Positions 43,070 through 43,600 of a stretch of 43,600 bases of DNA are shown piece after piece; position 1 is the stretch's first letter, and the number at the start of each line of letters is the position of its first letter. The stretch is from Clostridia bacterium. GTDB taxonomy: Bacteria; Bacillota; Clostridia; Oscillospirales; CAG-272. The stretch lies in NCBI GenBank assembly GCA_017518975.1, contig JAFWTH010000143.1:1-43600 (forward strand), given 5' to 3'. The position numbers and the translations under genes were made by a program. The notes under the pieces were generated by a model. It worked only from the letters and a program-made list of their open reading frames with translations, ran no database searches and had not been told where the DNA came from.

Positions 43070-43438
43070 GTTGAGAGGGACAAGGCGTGCGCACGCAATG
43101 AAGCGACCGAAGCCGGAGGACCCGGAAGCTAGGACCAATGAAGTGCAGATTTTATTAAATACCCGGAAGATCACCTTCGGTGATATATTTGCGCCCCTTC
43201 GCCTGGTGAGCGAGCTCCCCGATCTTTCCGGGCGCGGGAAATAAGACGTCTTCGTTCGATAACCATGCGCCCTGTCAAATTGCCGGGGGCGAATTTGCTG
43301 AAGAAATATGAGATTTGAACTAAAATGCGAACCGGTATCCGGGGTGCCGAAAGCGGATGCGTTCGTTTTGCATAACCGATGAAGATAGTGGATATCGTTC
43401 CGACGTTGAGCCGGATCCGGCTCGACGTTGTGGTGACA
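43070..43438. other. Noncoding, palindrome-rich interval
   Basis: No credible gene is seen. Visible structure: a 12-base palindrome GCGTGCGCACGC (about 43085-43096); an imperfect tandem pair, GAAGCCGGAGGACC then GAAGCTAGGACC, just after it; two copies of CAATGAAG; a long-range pair CCCGGAA (43162-43168) with TTCCGGG (43226-43232) enclosing the hairpin ATCACC-TTC-GGTGAT (43170-43184); and the palindrome listed at 43408. These may be remains of a repeat element or a structured RNA. A 140-codon minus-strand frame here was judged spurious. Confidence 0.4.
43401..43430. repeat. 16-bp palindrome flanked by 8-bp direct repeats
   Basis: The perfect palindrome GAGCCGGATCCGGCTC (43408-43423) is bordered by two copies of CGACGTTG (43401-43408 and 43423-43430), each sharing one base with the palindrome. 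Direct repeats flanking an inverted repeat could mark an insertion footprint or a protein-binding site. Confidence 0.5.
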
Positions 43439-43481
43439 CCTGCATAAAAAAAGCACGCTATGCGTGCTTTTTTTATGCAGG
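43439..43481 (-). terminator. Perfect 20-bp inverted repeat: terminator after tRNA-Cys
   Basis: Two 20-base arms (43439-43458 and 43462-43481) are exact inverted copies around TAT. The inner core is GCACGC/GCGTGC, flanked by seven A and seven T. On the minus strand it directly follows the tRNA-Cys 3' end, and its outer three bases overlap the acceptor stem and discriminator. It fits a rho-independent terminator that could work in both directions. Confidence 0.85.
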
Positions 43482-43549
43482 CGCCACCCGGAATCGGACC
43501 GGGGATAAAGGTTTTGCAGACCTCTGCCTTACCGCTTGGCTATGGCGCC
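43479..43549 (-). tRNA. tRNA-Cys (anticodon GCA)
   Basis: Read on the minus strand, the acceptor stem GGCGCCA pairs with TGGCGCC, the D stem is GCC/GGC, the anticodon stem GAGGT/ACCTT carries the loop CTGCAAA with anticodon GCA, and the T stem CCCGG/CCGGG carries TCCGATT. The discriminator base is U, as expected for tRNA-Cys. CCA is not encoded (TGCA follows). The length is 71 bases to the discriminator. Confidence 0.95.
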
Positions 43550-43557
43550 TTATAGAG

Positions 43558-43583
43558 AAAGCTGTTATTCGCATAACAGCTTT
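43558..43583. repeat. 11-bp stem-loop between two tRNA genes
   Basis: AAAGCTGTTAT (43558-43568) pairs perfectly with ATAACAGCTTT (43573-43583) over TCGC. On the plus strand a T-rich tract (CCTTTT) follows. It may be a processing or termination hairpin of the tRNA transcript. Confidence 0.55.
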
Positions 43584-43590
43584 CCTTTTG

Positions 43591-43600
43591 TGGAGCGGAT
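43591..43600 (-). tRNA. Probable 3' end of a tRNA (tRNA-Gly?) cut by the window edge
   Basis: The last ten bases read ATCCGCTCCA on the minus strand: a 7-base acceptor 3' strand (ATCCGC with T discriminator) followed by an encoded CCA. This ending is common in Bacillota tRNA-Gly genes, and a tRNA-Cys lies just downstream on the same strand. Only ten bases are visible, so identity is tentative. Confidence 0.4.

Noticed and set aside
43034..43456. Open frame of 140 codons on the minus strand next to tRNA-Cys
   Set aside because: It runs over the terminator palindrome and the promoter at 43041-43069, has no ribosome site and reads as low-order composition with many Arg and Ser.
1..43600. CRISPR arrays, insertion sequences, prophage
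   Set aside because: No regularly spaced repeats, no transposase or integrase, and no phage structural genes were seen on either strand.

Overview
The window looks like the chromosome of an uncultured member of the Clostridia (Bacillota, gut type). The signs are a FakA/FakB fatty acid kinase pair, sigma-A promoters with 16-17 base spacers, strong AGGAG-type ribosome binding sites, Gram-positive lipoproteins, a BspA-like leucine-rich repeat lipoprotein and short rho-independent terminators. No phage, IS element or CRISPR array is visible. The exact taxon cannot be read from the sequence.

Layout. (1) 265-11187, minus strand: a tightly packed ten-gene lipid operon read from a near-consensus promoter at 11289-11261. 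In transcription order it encodes an acyl-AMP ligase with its own carrier domain, two PlsC acyltransferases, a second acyl-AMP ligase, a free acyl carrier protein (ACP), an LRAT-like domain fused to a phosphopantetheinyl transferase (PPTase), a membrane-anchored alpha/beta hydrolase, a DegV/FakB protein, an MFS_2-type transporter and FakA. There is no ketosynthase, so it should handle ready-made acyl chains. The gene set resembles an expanded, split version of the E. coli LplT-Aas lysophospholipid salvage system combined with fatty acid kinase. This is the strongest candidate for an undescribed system. (2) 11435-16336, plus strand: a leucine-rich repeat lipoprotein, a three-gene polar amino acid ABC importer and alanine racemase, each unit with its own promoter and mostly its own terminator. 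(3) 16465-37557, plus strand: a 16-gene surface polysaccharide locus with a structured 5' leader. It holds an initiating phosphosugar transferase, glycosyltransferases (one fused to a beta-propeller), Wzy, Wzx, an acetyltransferase and sugar-nucleotide enzymes. Embedded in it are phosphonate genes: a three-domain nucleotidyltransferase/cytidylyltransferase/PEP mutase, an iron-type alcohol dehydrogenase and phosphonopyruvate decarboxylase. These predict 2-hydroxyethylphosphonate as a glycan decoration. An alkaline-phosphatase-fold protein with Thr in place of the sulfatase Cys lies just upstream and is a candidate tailoring transferase. (4) 37673-40684, plus strand: a PutP-type sodium symporter and glucuronate isomerase. 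(5) 40732-43006, minus strand: a small operon with a lipoprotein, an unknown protein and a SanA/YdcF-type protein. (6) 43016-43600: a palindrome-rich noncoding stretch, tRNA-Cys with a perfect 20-bp terminator palindrome at its 3' end, and what is probably the 3' end of a tRNA-Gly at the window edge.

How the parts work together. Region 1 probably remakes membrane lipids from captured fatty acids or lysolipids. Region 3 builds, flips and polymerises a repeat unit that is probably phosphonate-modified. Regions 2 and 4 are ordinary uptake and metabolism. By eye the base composition of region 3 is more AT-rich than region 1, as is common for surface polysaccharide loci.
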